A stretch of DNA of 47,752 bases from BJGO01 sp039810885 (GCA_039810885.1 JBDHXV010000019.1:1-47752); one strand, 5' to 3'. Counted from the first letter of the stretch, positions 35,901 to 44,719 are shown. Notes: generated by a model not told the origin, from the letters alone. Numbers and translations are program-made.

Positions 35901-36344
35901 ATCGTGATGACGGGGGTTGGTGTGGTAGCCCTTGCTGGTATTGTTGTTAGAAACGGTATTTTATTGATTGAATTTACCGATGTGCTGCGTAGCAAGGGTT
36001 ATGATATAATCACTTCGGCTATTCATGCCGGACGGGTTCGTATGACTCCGGTACTGCTAACTGCTTCTGCAGCCATTCTTGGACTCATTCCTCTGGCTAT
36101 GGGAATGAATATAGATTTTGTTTCCTTATTTACGGAATTTAATCCGCATATTTGGTTTGGCGGCGACAGTGCAGCATTTTGGGGCCCCCTTTCGTGGACT
36201 ATAATATTCGGGCTCGGATTTGCTACGCTTATCACTCTGATTTTAGTACCGGCAATGTATGTTTTAGTTGAGAAATTTAAGCTTAAATGGAAGGGATTGA
36301 AAGATTTTGAAGTCAAACCGTTTCATGAGGAAGATCTTGATTAA
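32940..36344 (+). CDS. RND efflux permease (HAE1 type), with an extra membrane insertion
   Basis: 1134 aa. The RND layout is clear: first helix (YVISVIITLAGIMSYINIP), periplasmic porter domain, six-helix block with the proton-relay DD at 406-407 in LALGIVVDDAIVVIEN, second porter domain, and second helix block (ALAGIVVRNGILLIEF). It pumps drugs, metabolites or similar, driven by protons, with the adaptor and TolC from the same operon. An insert at about 495-560, between the two halves, holds two extra hydrophobic stretches (ITTILFFVVAIIFYLTG and LFVLILIWAEYLFF), and a late insert with WFGGDSAAFWGPLSW comes near the C-terminus. So it probably has 14 helices instead of 12. It ends at a strong terminator. 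Confidence 0.94.
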   Translation: MKGSFKEFIGSSWSIDNKTSIYVISVIITLAGIMSYINIPKEKFPDIVIPTIYVSTVYPGASPSDMEALVTKHIEKQIKGISGVKKLTSNSVQDFSNVIVEFNTNVNVSEAKRKVEDAVDKAKTDLPKDLPADPNIREIDFSEIPILYINISGDFDLNKLKSFADDIKDRIEGQKEITRVDIVGALDREIQINADMFKMQAAQISMNDIANAVAYENMTISSGVISTDGVRRSLSVKGDFKSVEEIQNIVIRSMSGSTVYLKDIAEVKDGFKEKESYARLNGKNVITLNIIKRSGENLINASDKCRDIVEAYEKEKNLPGLHIILTGDQSTQTRTTLHDLINTIIIGFILVTLILMFFMGATNAIFVALSVPLSMFIAFLVLPSLGFTLNMIVLFSFLLALGIVVDDAIVVIENTHRIFKNGKVPIAKAAKMAAGEVFLPVLSGTLTTLAPFIPLAFWSGIIGKFMFYLPITLITTLLASLLVAYIFNPVFAVSFMKPHEEDHGKKSFATIFKKLRITTILFFVVAIIFYLTGTFGMGNFTLFVLILIWAEYLFFENVTNKFQKIIWPRFQDFYERIIGWCLHGSRPVWLIIFTIVLFFFSIFVTVVRKPGVVFFPKGDPNFIYTYITLPVGTDQKVTDSITLEVEKRIYSVIGNNNPIVESVISNVAVGANDPQSGDRSVSSNKGKVSIAFVEFDKRNGQSTKSYLDEIRNVVKGIPLAQITVEQEANGPPVGKPINIEVSGDDYTELISISEGLRSYLDSLQIPGVEELKTDLLKYKPEIVIEIDRERANREGISTAQIGSELRTSLYGKEVSKFKDKNEEYPIELRYTYDQRNNVDQLLNLKITYRDMVMGGMVRSIPLSSIAKIHYENALGGINRKNQKRVVTIYSNILAGYAPNTVVSAVTKAAMLYKKPSGVNIALTGEQEQRAETMSFLVNALLISLCLIFLILVTQFNSISKPIIILSEIVFSVIGTLLGLAMFNMDISIVMTGVGVVALAGIVVRNGILLIEFTDVLRSKGYDIITSAIHAGRVRMTPVLLTASAAILGLIPLAMGMNIDFVSLFTEFNPHIWFGGDSAAFWGPLSWTIIFGLGFATLITLILVPAMYVLVEKFKLKWKGLKDFEVKPFHEEDLD

Positions 36345-36408
36345 TAACTGAACTATTTATTGAAAAATCGGCTTATTTAAGTATCATAGGGTAAAGGGGT
36401 TTATGATG

Positions 36409-36450
36409 AAGAAAGCATCTTGTGTTTATACAGAGATGCTTTCTTACTTT
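36409..36450 (+). terminator. Intrinsic terminator of the RND efflux operon
   Basis: A perfect 12-bp stem (36409-36420 AAGAAAGCATCT with 36434-36445 AGATGCTTTCTT) and 13-nt loop, followed by ACTTTT. It lies 64 nt after the RND stop. It also overlaps the upstream open frame of the lipoprotein gene, which is why the later ATG at 36462 is taken as its start. Confidence 0.85.
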
Positions 36451-36461
36451 TAGGGGGTTAT

Positions 36462-37670
36462 ATGCCGGTCAAAGTTGTAGCTTATCTGTTTCTTTTAACC
36501 ACGCTATTCGGTTGTTCGGATGGGGTAAAGCAGATTATTGTTAACCAATATTCAAGCGACTCGGATTCTATTAATGTAGAGCAAGACAAGACGATTGTCT
36601 TTAAGAATATTTCCTTTAAAGACACTATCATTACCAACGAAGATTTTCTAAGTGTTTTTATTCCCGAATCCTACTTAGTTAACCAATCTATCTTTTGGAA
36701 TAGTGCCGATGTCAGCGATCCTTTAAAATTTCAAATTGAGATTAAGGATTCTTTCGACTCAAATACGATAACTTTTTTTCCGTCTCTCACCTTTATTACC
36801 AAAACGGCCTCACTACCTCTGGATTTAAGCACAGTAAAGCTTACTAAGGATACAATATACGAATCGAGTCATCTGCCCACCAATGCCATAGATGCGCTTA
36901 CCGATTATGTTATCCCTCTTTATATAACCTCGCCTGAACAAGTTCGCAATGTTGAGAAGAAGCCCTTATCTAATATCCACTTCATTCGTACAGATAATAA
37001 GGAAGACAACGGAGAAACGGCTTGTGTGAAATTTGAATATACTAACGGAGAAAAACAGTATGAGCAAATCATATATGGCACATTGGAAAAACATTTTACA
37101 CAAATTGAATCTTACAACTCGACTTGTGAATGGAGAATAAAAAATATTGTCAGCATCAGAACAGCAAAGGGGTACTTAGATGATAATATTGCTCTATTTC
37201 AAACAGTCATTAATTCGTCAAGAATATCTCCTTTATGGGCATATCACTATGCCTTCTTATGTAAGAACAATCTTAGGGAAAAAAAACATGTGACCCTATC
37301 GGATTATCAAAATATATTCAAGCACACCCCACCATTGTCTGAAGCAACAGAATTAGCCGATTATCACCGGCTGCAAAATATTCTTCGAAAAACATTTCTG
37401 GCGTATAGCATGTATAAAACTCAAATTGAATACTATATTGACAAAGACGGAATTAACATCGCTTTGCCTAAAGGGTATATTGCCGCCTGGAGCAGTACCG
37501 CTTCAGAAATATTACTTACGGAGGTTCCCAATTTCAAGCCGATACAATCGGGAGATGTTGCATGGGTCCAGATAAAACGAAATGAAAGCCAATCTGCCTT
37601 TTACTTTTTAGATGGTTCTTCTGCACCAGATAGCGGAGATCCTTTAGTTGAGAATGATTTATTTCGTTAA
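36462..37670 (+). CDS. Uncharacterised lipoprotein
   Basis: 402 aa from the ATG at 36462. Signal MPVKVVAYLFLLTTLFGC with a clean lipobox (LFGC, Cys18). The rest is soluble: an N-terminal mixed beta part (residues about 20-200) and a C-terminal helical part (LFQTVINSSRISPLWAYHYAFLCKNN, SEATELADYHRLQNILRKTFLAYSMYKTQIEYYIDKDG). I do not recognise a family. It is not clearly part of the RND operon because a terminator lies between; its own promoter is not evident. The stop is interlocked with that of mfd on the other strand (TTAA at 37667-37670). Confidence 0.78.
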   Translation: MPVKVVAYLFLLTTLFGCSDGVKQIIVNQYSSDSDSINVEQDKTIVFKNISFKDTIITNEDFLSVFIPESYLVNQSIFWNSADVSDPLKFQIEIKDSFDSNTITFFPSLTFITKTASLPLDLSTVKLTKDTIYESSHLPTNAIDALTDYVIPLYITSPEQVRNVEKKPLSNIHFIRTDNKEDNGETACVKFEYTNGEKQYEQIIYGTLEKHFTQIESYNSTCEWRIKNIVSIRTAKGYLDDNIALFQTVINSSRISPLWAYHYAFLCKNNLREKKHVTLSDYQNIFKHTPPLSEATELADYHRLQNILRKTFLAYSMYKTQIEYYIDKDGINIALPKGYIAAWSSTASEILLTEVPNFKPIQSGDVAWVQIKRNESQSAFYFLDGSSAPDSGDPLVENDLFR

Positions 37671-40600
37671 TTAGAAATAATATCTTGTAATACCTCTCTT
37701 GCCTCTTTCAGGTTTTTAACTCCTTTGATTACAATCATTAAATTTTTTTCTAATTGTTTAATACTGCACTTGGTTGCACATTGACTGATGTAGTGCAGGA
37801 TTTTTCTAAATATCTCCGTTTCGTAGTAGTCCGACTCCGGGTTTTCAATGGTGTAACAACGTATCACATTCTGTCGCACGCTAATTTTTTCAAGCCCGAG
37901 TTTTTGTGCCAAACGCCTTAGTCGAATTGCATCAAAAAGATGATTGATTTCCTCCGGTACCGGGCCAAAACGGTCATGCAGTCTTTGTTTGAATTGTTCT
38001 AATTCAATGTCTTGTTCTATCTGGTCCAACTCAGTATATAATGACAAGCGTTCGTTAGTGTTTTCAACATAATAATCCGGAATTAGCATAGAAGCATCCG
38101 TTTCAATGGCACATTCCCTAGAGAGTTTACGTTGCTGATTTTCTTCTGCGAATAACTCTTTAAAATCGGTTTGTTTTAATTCTTGCACGGCTTCATCTAA
38201 AATCTTATGATAGGTATCATAACCTATATCTGCGATAAAGCCGCTTTGCTCCGCCCCTAACAAATTTCCGGCTCCCCGTATATCTAAATCACGCATTGCG
38301 ACTTGAAACCCGCTGCCTAAATCGGAAAACTCTTCAATTGTTTTGAGTCTTCTTTTAGAATCCGTGCTTAACGTGCTCATAGGCGGTGTAATCAGGTAAC
38401 AAAATGCTTTTTTATTGCTTCTTCCTACTCTGCCTCTGAGCTGATGTAGGTCACTTAACCCAAACATGTGCGCATCATCAATAATAATGGTATTGGCATT
38501 GGGTATATCTAATCCGGCTTCTACGATGTTAGTAGAAATAAGCACATCATACCTGCGATCGATAAAAGCCATTAGTTTTTCTTCCAGTAAGTTTCCCTCC
38601 ATCTGGCCGTGTGCTACAACAAAGTCAATTCCCTTGCATATTTCTCTGAGTGTATTGGCAACAGATTCTATGTCTTTTACTTTATTGTGGATGAAAAAAA
38701 CTTGTCCTCCACGATATACTTCCTGTTCAATAATTTCTTTAATCTGCTCCGGGTCAAAAGAAATAACTTCTGTTTCTATGGGTTGACGATTAGGGGGCGG
38801 TGTGTTTATAATACTAAAATCACGCGCTCCCAATAATGAGAATTGCAACGTTCGCGGGATAGGTGTCGCTGTTAAGGTGAGTGTATCTATGTTTGCCTTA
38901 AGCTGTCTTATTTTTTCCTTTGCTGACACACCAAACTTTTGCTCTTCATCAATAATTAAAAGACCTAGATTTTTAAATTTTACTCTTGTTCCAATAATGG
39001 CACTTGTGCCAATTAAAATATCCACCTTCCCTTCTTCCAGTCTCTTAAGTGTATCTTTTTGTTGCGCTGTGGATTTAAAGCGGTTCAAATAATCTACGTT
39101 GCACGGAAAATCTTTTAGTCGTTCGTTGAATGTGTTGTAATGCTGCAATGCAAGAATAGTTGTAGGCACCAGCAAAGCTACCTGCTTGCTATCCGCTACT
39201 GCTTTAAATGCTGCACGCATTGCCACCTCAGTTTTACCAAACCCCACATCACCGCAAACCAATCTGTCCATAGGAAATTGTTTTTCCATATCCCGTTTTA
39301 CCTCTTGTGTGGCTTTGTATTGATCCGGCGTATCTTCATAAATAAAACTCGCTTCCAGTTCGGTTTGCAGATAGGTGTCGGGCTGAAAAGCAAAACCCTT
39401 TTGTGTTTTACGAATTGCGTAGAGCTTAATTAAGTCCTTAGCAATATCTTTAACCTTTGCTTTGGTACGTCGTTTTACACTTTCCCAAGTATCCGTTCCC
39501 AGCTTATTTATTTTGGGTGCAGCACCTTCTTTTCCAACATACTTACTGATTTTATGTAGCGATTGGATATTGACATAAAGTAAATCGTTATCTCTGTATA
39601 TCAATCGAACGGCTTCTTGTTGTTGTCCGTTTACCAAAATTTTTTCTAGCCCGCTAAAAACACCAACGCCATGGTCAATATGCGTAACATAATCTCCCGG
39701 GTGCAGCTCCTGCAATAGTTTTATGGATAGTACTTTACTTCGTGCATATCCTTGCTTTAAGCGATAATGATGGTAACGATTGAATATTTGATGATCTGTA
39801 TAACAGGCAATTTTGTGTTCATCATCAATGAACCCTTCGCGCAAGGCGTAGTATGTTGGTAGAAAAGCGAGCTCGGCTTTTAAATCTTCCAGTATTGCGT
39901 ATATGCGGTCTATCTGCTTATTGTTATCGGAAAAAAGATAGATCTCATAACCATGCTGCTTTAACTGACTCCAATCTTGTATTAAGAGATTAAAATTTTT
40001 ATTTATGGAAGGTTGTGGCCGGATATTAAAGTGAACGGTTTCATCCGCATTCAGGTAATTCTTTTCAAACTCAATAATATGTTTTGTGAATAACCCTTGT
40101 TGTATTTGCTCCATGCCACACAGCCACTCGGTTGGAGGGGTGCTGATCGGTTGAGTATGATCTGCACTCCGTGTATTTGCATATTGTTCAAATAAATCAT
40201 TTGCTCGTTCAAAACTACGTGTGGCAATATCTCTAAGCACGTTAAAATCTTGAATCCAGATGATGGTATCCTTAGGTAAAAAGTCAAGTAACGAAATTTT
40301 ATCTGCCGCACTTATTTGTGATTGTATATTGGGAACGATTGTAATCTGTAACAGTTTTCGCTCAGAAAGTTGAGTGATAGGATCAAAAATCCGAATAGAG
40401 TCAATTGTAGATCCAGATAATTCCACCCGATAGGGCTTCTCACTTCCAAACGAAAATATATCTATAATTCCTCCGCGAATAGCATACTGCCCCGGCTCGT
40501 AAACAAAATCATTTCGTTCAAATCCATAATGATTAAACGTATCAATAATAAAGTCTTCATCTAACTGTTCATGGAGTAAAATTTGAATACTGCTCTTCTT

Positions 40601-41041
40601 AAATGCTTCGTTACTGATTACTTTTTCAACAAGTGCCTCAGGATAAGTTATTAATATATTATTCTTCGCCGGATTATTGGCAATGTGATTTAATACTTCC
40701 GTCCTGAGTTGTATATGGGTAGTCAAACACTCTGTATAAACTCCGGGCTTTTTAAATGAATCTACCAAAAGCAACGGATCAGCCTTATCGAGTAAATGTT
40801 CAATATCATTTTGAATGTACGCCGCACTTTCTTTTGAATTAGCTATAATCAACTGTGGAGCATGATTAAGACTATACACAGAAGCCATTAATAGCGCAGG
40901 AAACGAGGCGACACTTCCTTTCACATGATAGATAAGAGTTCGCCTGTCAGAAAGCACTTCTGTGGGGGATATTCGTTTGGTCTTTTCAGCAATGTCTCGG
41001 ATACGAGCATCCTCGAGATAGCGCTTTCTCAACTCTTCCAT
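37667..41041 (-). CDS. mfd: Transcription-repair coupling factor
   Basis: 1124 aa, close to the usual length for Mfd. UvrB-like N-terminus (about 1-350; YAIRGGIIDIFSFGSEKPYRVELSG), CarD-like RNA polymerase interaction domain (448-505; HPGDYVTHIDHGVGVFSGL), translocase motor with Walker A GDVGFGKTEVA (597-607), DEEQ (698-701) and TATPIPRTL, RGRVGRS and GAGNLLGAEQSG, and the C-terminal TRCF domain D7 (RFGPVPEEINHLFDAIRL). It removes stalled RNA polymerase and recruits UvrA. The start ATG at 41041 gives MEELRKRYLED. It is divergent from the methyltransferase gene by 61 nt. Confidence 0.97.
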   Translation of the reverse strand: MEELRKRYLEDARIRDIAEKTKRISPTEVLSDRRTLIYHVKGSVASFPALLMASVYSLNHAPQLIIANSKESAAYIQNDIEHLLDKADPLLLVDSFKKPGVYTECLTTHIQLRTEVLNHIANNPAKNNILITYPEALVEKVISNEAFKKSSIQILLHEQLDEDFIIDTFNHYGFERNDFVYEPGQYAIRGGIIDIFSFGSEKPYRVELSGSTIDSIRIFDPITQLSERKLLQITIVPNIQSQISAADKISLLDFLPKDTIIWIQDFNVLRDIATRSFERANDLFEQYANTRSADHTQPISTPPTEWLCGMEQIQQGLFTKHIIEFEKNYLNADETVHFNIRPQPSINKNFNLLIQDWSQLKQHGYEIYLFSDNNKQIDRIYAILEDLKAELAFLPTYYALREGFIDDEHKIACYTDHQIFNRYHHYRLKQGYARSKVLSIKLLQELHPGDYVTHIDHGVGVFSGLEKILVNGQQQEAVRLIYRDNDLLYVNIQSLHKISKYVGKEGAAPKINKLGTDTWESVKRRTKAKVKDIAKDLIKLYAIRKTQKGFAFQPDTYLQTELEASFIYEDTPDQYKATQEVKRDMEKQFPMDRLVCGDVGFGKTEVAMRAAFKAVADSKQVALLVPTTILALQHYNTFNERLKDFPCNVDYLNRFKSTAQQKDTLKRLEEGKVDILIGTSAIIGTRVKFKNLGLLIIDEEQKFGVSAKEKIRQLKANIDTLTLTATPIPRTLQFSLLGARDFSIINTPPPNRQPIETEVISFDPEQIKEIIEQEVYRGGQVFFIHNKVKDIESVANTLREICKGIDFVVAHGQMEGNLLEEKLMAFIDRRYDVLISTNIVEAGLDIPNANTIIIDDAHMFGLSDLHQLRGRVGRSNKKAFCYLITPPMSTLSTDSKRRLKTIEEFSDLGSGFQVAMRDLDIRGAGNLLGAEQSGFIADIGYDTYHKILDEAVQELKQTDFKELFAEENQQRKLSRECAIETDASMLIPDYYVENTNERLSLYTELDQIEQDIELEQFKQRLHDRFGPVPEEINHLFDAIRLRRLAQKLGLEKISVRQNVIRCYTIENPESDYYETEIFRKILHYISQCATKCSIKQLEKNLMIVIKGVKNLKEAREVLQDIISN

Positions 41042-41102
41042 AATCGGCTGTACAAAAATACACGAGGTGCATCAAATGTTTTCTATTCATTATTTTGCAG
41101 CC

Positions 41103-41777
41103 ATGAAGCCTGAGTTTACAAAGTGGCAACGTTACCGAAGCTATATCCTACCCATAATAGTGGAATGTGATCATAGCTCTTTACATCAGTATATAGAAGT
41201 GGCTTATTCATCGGGGCACCTTGTTCTCAATACAGCCACAGCAAATTATTCATTTGGCAGTATCCGGCAAGTGTATGATAAAGCTTTTCGAACAATTCAT
41301 ATTCGTGAGCATGCGATTCACAAAGTACTTATTCTTGGGTATGGCTCAGGAACGGCCGCTCAGTTGCTTTTTAAAATTTTTGGCGATCGAAACATTTCTA
41401 TCACCGGCGTAGAAAAAGATGAGCGTATTATATATTATGCAAGAACCTATTTTGATGCAGAGCATTACGAGGGATTAACTCTTATCCAATCTGATGCTTA
41501 TGAATTTCTTCTACAAGATAAAGAGAGTTATGATTTAATAATTGTTGATGTAGCATTGGATTATTATGTGCCTTCCGAGTACGAGGAGTCCATTTTCTTA
41601 CAAAGCACTTATCAGCACTTAAACAAGGACGGGATACTTATGTTTACCAAGGTTACTGCTTCACGTACTTTATATAAGCAATATCTTGCTTTACAACAAA
41701 AGTCGGCAAGCATTTTCCAGAACGCTGCTTCTGTGGTGGCTTTAGGAATTTACCGTATTTTGATTTGTTATAAATAG
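41103..41777 (+). CDS. Spermidine-synthase-like class I methyltransferase-fold protein
   Basis: 224 aa from the ATG at 41103; the frame opens 12 codons earlier but the extra residues (MHQMFSIHYFAA) are doubtful. The spermidine synthase or methyltransferase fold is seen in HKVLILGYGSGTAAQLLF (SAM or dcSAM site), ITGVEKDERIIYYARTYF and YDLIIVDVALDYYVP. It is shorter than true spermidine synthases and I cannot see their full diamine-binding gate, so enzyme identity is open. It is divergent from mfd, and its TAG stop directly abuts that of the PspC protein on the other strand. Confidence 0.78.
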   Translation: MKPEFTKWQRYRSYILPIIVECDHSSLHQYIEVAYSSGHLVLNTATANYSFGSIRQVYDKAFRTIHIREHAIHKVLILGYGSGTAAQLLFKIFGDRNISITGVEKDERIIYYARTYFDAEHYEGLTLIQSDAYEFLLQDKESYDLIIVDVALDYYVPSEYEESIFLQSTYQHLNKDGILMFTKVTASRTLYKQYLALQQKSASIFQNAASVVALGIYRILICYK

Positions 41778-43430
41778 CTAAATACCATACTTTATCGGGG
41801 TCACATCCATTTTCGATTGTTTTTTTTCTATATAATCGATGCGTTCTAACCCATTCTTATTCATTTGCCATCTGTGATTTAACATCTCTGATTCGATACC
41901 TCCAGTAAAGCCTTCTATCGAATGTAAAAATCCTTCGAGAGAGGGATCAAAATTTAGGACCGTGCCGATGGGAACTTGTAAATTCAAATTCAAGTGTTGT
42001 GCTCTATATTTTTTTGCACGGCTTAAATTGAATACATCATTTAAGTAAATCGCAGAGTCCGCAATAGAATAAAGGTAGCTGCATTGACTCGCCAGTTTCT
42101 TTGCCTCTTCGATCGTTCGCCCCCTCGAAGAATAGGTAGTCACCAAATACACAGAATCATTAAGGCTGCTACTTATGTCCAGTCGTATGTCGGAGCACAT
42201 TACACTATCTCCCGACTCGGGAAAGAATAAGAGACTGGTGTTTCCATTACTTATAATAAACTCGTTGCCTTCAAAAACCTGCTCGTTCATTTCCACATGT
42301 TGAGTTAATTTAATAGATAAGTTATTCGTGTAGTGTATTGGAATAACTTCTTTAACTGAGACTACCGCTTTCTGTCTAAAATCTTTTCCGATATTAATAG
42401 TTTCATACAACACTATAAAAATTCCAATAACCCAAAGAGCAGATAATACTGCTCCTATCTTTTTCAAATTCAAGGATACTTTAAATAAGATTTTGATTCC
42501 GTTTAATAAGAGTACCACAACCGGTAGTGCTACTATCACAAGTACGCCTATGCTTGTAATCAACAATTGACGGTCTGTTACAATTTTTGATAAAAACCGG
42601 TTTCCCAGTAATGAGGTATCCGATGAGGGCAGCCAACCTAATGCCACAAATAACATGATGCTTAATGATACTAAAACAGCAAGGGCGATAAAACATATTA
42701 TTGCTCCTAAAGCAAGTCCTAGAAATTTGACGGTACCGAGTATTACCTGGCCCAGACCGTTGAATATATTTTGGATTGCATATCGAATGCGGTGTTTGCT
42801 TTCTGCAGAAGCGAAATCTTTACTTAAAGATTCCATCCGATCCTTAATTCCTTTCGCTTCGTTCTTGATACTGCGTTCAATGTTGGAAATATTCAACTCC
42901 TTTCCACGCATCTGCATTTTCTCAAGCGGCGTAGTTGCTTCCGGGATAATGATCCAGAGTATAACGTAAATCATAATACCGGTGCCGGCAAAAATGATTG
43001 TGAGTGCAAATACTAAGCGTAACCATATCGGATCAATATTAAAATATGCCGAAACACCTGAGCAGACTCCTCCCAAAATTTTATCATCCGGGTTTCTAAA
43101 AAACCTCTTGTTATTGCTTTTATAATTACTCTTACCTGAAGAAGTTTCGCTTGTGCTTTGCTTCGTCGCTTCTCCTGCTATTTCATCAGGATCTCCCATT
43201 ACCTGAGTAACTTTTTCTACATCGCTAAGTGTAATCACATAATGATCAAATATCTTTTGTTGATTAAACATTTCGGCCAATCGGCCTTCAATGTCATCCA
43301 TTATTTCATTTGAGTAATCTTCCCTAAAATGTTTTTTCAATTTATCTAAATAAGAATACAGCATTTCGTAAGCATCTTCATCAATATGAAAAACAATACC
43401 GCCTAAATTGATTGTTAATGTTCTTTTCAT
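41778..43430 (-). CDS. PspC domain envelope-stress protein
   Basis: 550 aa. A conserved N-terminal cytoplasmic segment (MKRTLTINLGGIVFHIDEDAYEMLYSYL...VEKVTQVMGDPDEIAGEA) is followed by the PspC domain (about 105-170; NPDDKILGGVCSGVSAYFNIDPIWLRLVF, with a helix ILWIIIPEA), three or four more membrane helices and a beta-rich C-terminal part (roughly 360-550; NEFIISNGNTSLLFFPESGD) facing the periplasm. Such Bacteroidota PspC fusions are thought to sense envelope stress. It forms an operon with the PadR gene, eight bases upstream. Confidence 0.9.
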   Translation of the reverse strand: MKRTLTINLGGIVFHIDEDAYEMLYSYLDKLKKHFREDYSNEIMDDIEGRLAEMFNQQKIFDHYVITLSDVEKVTQVMGDPDEIAGEATKQSTSETSSGKSNYKSNNKRFFRNPDDKILGGVCSGVSAYFNIDPIWLRLVFALTIIFAGTGIMIYVILWIIIPEATTPLEKMQMRGKELNISNIERSIKNEAKGIKDRMESLSKDFASAESKHRIRYAIQNIFNGLGQVILGTVKFLGLALGAIICFIALAVLVSLSIMLFVALGWLPSSDTSLLGNRFLSKIVTDRQLLITSIGVLVIVALPVVVLLLNGIKILFKVSLNLKKIGAVLSALWVIGIFIVLYETINIGKDFRQKAVVSVKEVIPIHYTNNLSIKLTQHVEMNEQVFEGNEFIISNGNTSLLFFPESGDSVMCSDIRLDISSSLNDSVYLVTTYSSRGRTIEEAKKLASQCSYLYSIADSAIYLNDVFNLSRAKKYRAQHLNLNLQVPIGTVLNFDPSLEGFLHSIEGFTGGIESEMLNHRWQMNKNGLERIDYIEKKQSKMDVTPIKYGI

Positions 43431-43438
43431 AACTGTAT

Positions 43439-43771
43439 TTATTTTAATTTTCGTGATGTATTTACTGCATTCACTAATTCAGACCATGCTTTAGTCAAGT
43501 CTTCCAGAAAGCCTTCGCCATTACGGGTCAATTTATAATACTTCCGCGGTGGCCCTGATTTTGATTCAACCCACTGATAGCTGAGCAACCCTTCGTTTTT
43601 TAATCGTGTCAGCAGAGGATACAAGGTTCCCTCCACCACAATGAGTTTTGCTTTTTTCATGTGTTTTAATATTTCTGACGCATAACACTCTTCATCGTTA
43701 GCTATGATGGAGAGAATACATAGCTCCAGTACTCCCTTTCGCATTTGAGCCTTTGAGTTTTCTATATCCAT
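43439..43771 (-). CDS. PadR family transcriptional regulator
   Basis: 110 aa: a winged-helix PadR protein (KGVLELCILSIIANDEECYASEIL, VEGTLYPLLTRLKNEGLLSYQWVES, GPPRKYYKLTRNGEGFL). PadR/PspC pairs are a regular Bacteroidota unit; PadR probably represses this short operon. The pspC start lies eight bases past its stop, and a weak -7 candidate on the minus strand (TATATTTA, 43795-43802) lies just upstream of its ATG. Confidence 0.92.
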   Translation of the reverse strand: MDIENSKAQMRKGVLELCILSIIANDEECYASEILKHMKKAKLIVVEGTLYPLLTRLKNEGLLSYQWVESKSGPPRKYYKLTRNGEGFLEDLTKAWSELVNAVNTSRKLK

Positions 43772-44239
43772 GGGTGAGGGGATAAATCCTTTTGTAAATA
43801 TATTGTTAAATCCGGTATGTTGTGTTACACAGTACCTGCCAATACATACTTTTTATTTCTAACCAATTGAAATTCTGTATAAAAAATTAGAGGGCATCGC
43901 TGTATAACCAAATTGCTGGTGCGGGGAATATTGGGAAAATGGTAAAAACAGGATATATATTTCTAATGTTTATTCTTTAGGGGAATAGCAATCAATTAAA
44001 CTGCCGGAATAAAGCATCCTTAAAATCAGAATGAATATGGCCGTAAAATAAGCTACTCCCAGCATCTGGGCGCGATGTATGAAGGCTACGAAAAACCTCA
44101 TTATAGCAATCATACTAATATCCTTTGCCACGTCTGAAAATACTGTCAGTTGCATATAGTAAGGAAAAAAAGCGCCGAAGAGGAGTCATAGAAACACTAT
44201 GTTATAAAATGTTATCTATTCTATTGTTATTTTTCGTAA
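43772..44239. other. 468-nt divergent intergenic region, little recognisable
   Basis: Between the divergent PadR and RecX genes. It holds one doubtful 61-aa minus-strand frame (43970-44155), a weak -7-like TATTTTTC (44228-44235) just before recX, and no tRNA or terminator-like stem that I can support. I see nothing else in it. Confidence 0.5.
43970..44155 (-). CDS. Possible small membrane protein (doubtful)
   Basis: 61 aa, beginning MQLTVFSDVAKDISMIAI, with one hydrophobic stretch (MLGVAYFTAIFILILRMLY) and a polar tail (DCYSPKE). No known family comes to mind. It lies inside an otherwise empty 468-nt gap and no clear promoter is seen. It could equally be chance. Confidence 0.35.
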   Translation of the reverse strand: MQLTVFSDVAKDISMIAIMRFFVAFIHRAQMLGVAYFTAIFILILRMLYSGSLIDCYSPKE

Positions 44240-44719
44240 ATGCCCGCATCACGGAAAGTAAAATATTATTCAAAAATTCAGGCTCTTGAGAGAGCACGAA
44301 AGTATTGCGTATATCAGGAGCGATGCCAAACTGAGGTGCGTAATAAATTATTTGAATGGGGGCAGCGTGGAATTTCTCTTGAAGATATTATTGCACAACT
44401 TATTAGTGAAAATTTTATTGATGAAGAACGCTTTGCCAAGTCTTTTGCTCGCGGTAAGTTTCGCATGAAAAAGTGGGGCACTCAAAAAATAATCTCCGAA
44501 TTGAAACAACGGAATATTTCTGATTACTGCATACAAAAAGCCTTGTTGGAAATTCAGCCCGGCGATATGAAACTCGTGTTAAAATCCCTATTGGAGAAGA
44601 AAGCGCTTACACTTAAAGAACCTAATGCTTTTAAAAGGAAACAAAAGTTGGCGGCTTTTGCAATCCGTAAGGGTTATAATGCTGAGTTCGTTTGGGAATT
44701 GTTACGTATCGATGATTAG
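44240..44719 (+). CDS. recX: Regulatory protein RecX
   Basis: 159 aa of three-helix repeats typical of RecX: ALERARKYCVYQERCQTEVRNKLFEWG, then DIIAQLISENFIDEERFAKSFARGKFRMKKWGTQKI and SDYCIQKALLEI. RecX limits RecA filaments. recA is not in the window. The ATG at 44240 is the only sensible start. A possible -7 box ends five bases before, so the mRNA may be nearly leaderless. Its stop is interlocked with corA's (TTAG, 44716-44719). Confidence 0.93.
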   Translation: MPASRKVKYYSKIQALERARKYCVYQERCQTEVRNKLFEWGQRGISLEDIIAQLISENFIDEERFAKSFARGKFRMKKWGTQKIISELKQRNISDYCIQKALLEIQPGDMKLVLKSLLEKKALTLKEPNAFKRKQKLAAFAIRKGYNAEFVWELLRIDD

